The position numbers were made by a program, and so were the translations under genes. Below, one piece after another: positions 39,155-40,000 of a DNA stretch of 40,000 bases. The number at the start of each line of letters is the position of its first letter. Within the stretch, counting starts at the first letter, position 1. A model generated the notes under the pieces. The model was not told where the DNA came from and made no database searches. It saw only the letters and a program-made list of their open reading frames with translations. The stretch is taken from positions 27,324,829-27,364,828 of the forward strand of contig NC_135556.1 in NCBI RefSeq assembly GCF_964340395.1. The letters are read 5' to 3'. Origin of the DNA: Glandiceps talaboti. Its lineage: Eukaryota; Hemichordata; Enteropneusta; Spengelidae.

Positions 39155-39436
39155 CGACAACTGCCCCCCGGACAACTGCCCCCCCCCCCGGACAACTGCC
39201 CCTCGGACAATTGCCCCCTCGGACAACTGCCCCCCCCCGGACAATTGCCCCCGAAGGACAACTGCCCCCGGACAACTGCCCCTGGACAACTGCCCCTCGG
39301 ACAATTGCCCCCTCGGACAACTGCCCCCCCGGACAATTGCCCCCTCGGACAACTGCCCCCGGACAACTGCCCCTGGACAACTGCCCACCGGACAACTGCC
39401 TCCGAAGGACAACTGCCTCCCGGACTACTGCCCCCG
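39155..39436. repeat. 18-unit GGACAACTGCCCC minisatellite
   Basis: Eighteen units of GGACAA(C/T)TGCC followed by a variable C run (14-20 bp each). Variants include TGCCCCCTC, TGCCCCCGAA and TGCCTCC ends. Minus-strand G runs recur every 14-20 bp. The proline-rich or GGQLS-like open frames across it are by-products. Confidence 0.95.
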
Positions 39437-40000
39437 AACGAAAAAAAGCTAGTATTACAGATGAACGGGTTTGTCATTCATTAAAAAGTCACCGTCGGCA
39501 ACTTACCGCCGCAATTTGCGTACATTATGCTCACTACATTCACATGTTTTTTTTGTGGGTATGGATAGTAATGTGCATAAGCTTGGTTTATGATCTGATT
39601 TCAATACAAAATATACAGGTAACAAGATAGAAAACGAGTAAAAAGTATACAAACAATATTGAGACTCAGAATGTACATGTATATCAGAATTCGCGTAAGA
39701 CTTTGGTGACAGTAAATGGTGACTCGGCTCGGTTCATCATGATCAGCCAGTGTTTAAAACTGTAAATTGTGGGCTATTCCCCGAAGAAAATCTAGCACGT
39801 GACGATTTTCAAAATCGTGCACTATTGCATGGCTGCAGACGTTGCGGTTGCGCTGATTCACCGGCAATCATTTGGTTGATGACCGTAGCGACGTTGTTTA
39901 GTGCCTGCTTACGTTTCAGAATATTGAGAAATCGCCATATATTTGGGTGATGAGAAGCAAGGTTGGCTTGCATTCTGCTGTGCCATCCCTCTATATTTTG
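39437..40000. other. No gene seen
   Basis: A somewhat GC-richer end (39770-39950) includes a 66-codon frame with no recognised domain. It could belong to an exon or element continuing past the window. Confidence 0.4.

Noticed and set aside
39097-39630. 177-codon Pro/Thr-rich frame and minus-strand Gly-rich frames
   Set aside because: Products of the 18-unit minisatellite. Flanking parts lack features.

Overview
This is AT-rich eukaryotic DNA, almost certainly from a bilaterian animal and probably a marine invertebrate with a repeat-rich genome. The signs are a spliced secreted-peptide gene with a metazoan promoter, donor, branch point and acceptor, L2/CR1-like LINE remnants, a tRNA-derived SINE, and very many microsatellites and minisatellites. 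There are no bacterial-style operons, rRNAs or CRISPR arrays. The species cannot be fixed from the sequence alone.

The only convincing host protein-coding gene is a plus-strand neuropeptide or peptide-hormone precursor spanning 8228 to 28836. A TATA box (8135-8142) and an initiator-like element (around 8167) precede a short first coding exon (8228-8350, 41 aa) carrying a signal peptide. A phase-0 donor at 8351 is followed by an intron of about 19.5 kb, and a canonical branch point and acceptor lead into the main exon (27838-28836, 332 aa). That exon encodes eight identical copies of the dodecapeptide QNPLTGDLFTEF, seven followed by Gly-Lys-Arg, so the predicted product is pyroGlu-NPLTGDLFTEF-amide. 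Several divergent relatives (PHPFTSDLFMES, QNPLTSDLLTF, PSPLSGDIFMDTF and others) lie between dibasic sites. I do not recognise this peptide as a named family and treat it as the main discovery candidate.

Layout: 1-8100 is upstream intergenic DNA with a 19-unit 31-bp minisatellite (1.8-2.4 kb), a three-copy degenerate repeat (3.2-4.1 kb) and a GA/CT microsatellite cluster (6.8-7.8 kb). The intron (8.35-27.84 kb) holds small tandem duplications, a 5'-truncated L2-like LINE embedded in (CATA)n (14.6-15.5 kb), a tRNA-derived SINE (20.0-20.3 kb), an interspersed repeat (20.9-21.8 kb), a LINE 3' stub (22.0 kb), and an inverted-repeat-ended element carrying (CTGT)n and five copies of a 148-bp repeat (26.3-27.5 kb). 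From 28.84 to 40 kb there is gene-poor DNA with more microsatellites, a minus-strand LINE tail (33.3 kb), divergent segmental duplications and an 18-unit minisatellite (39.2-39.4 kb).

Most other open frames, such as poly-RE, poly-SL, poly-CMYV, poly-TDRQ and poly-IY, are translations of simple repeats and are not annotated as genes.
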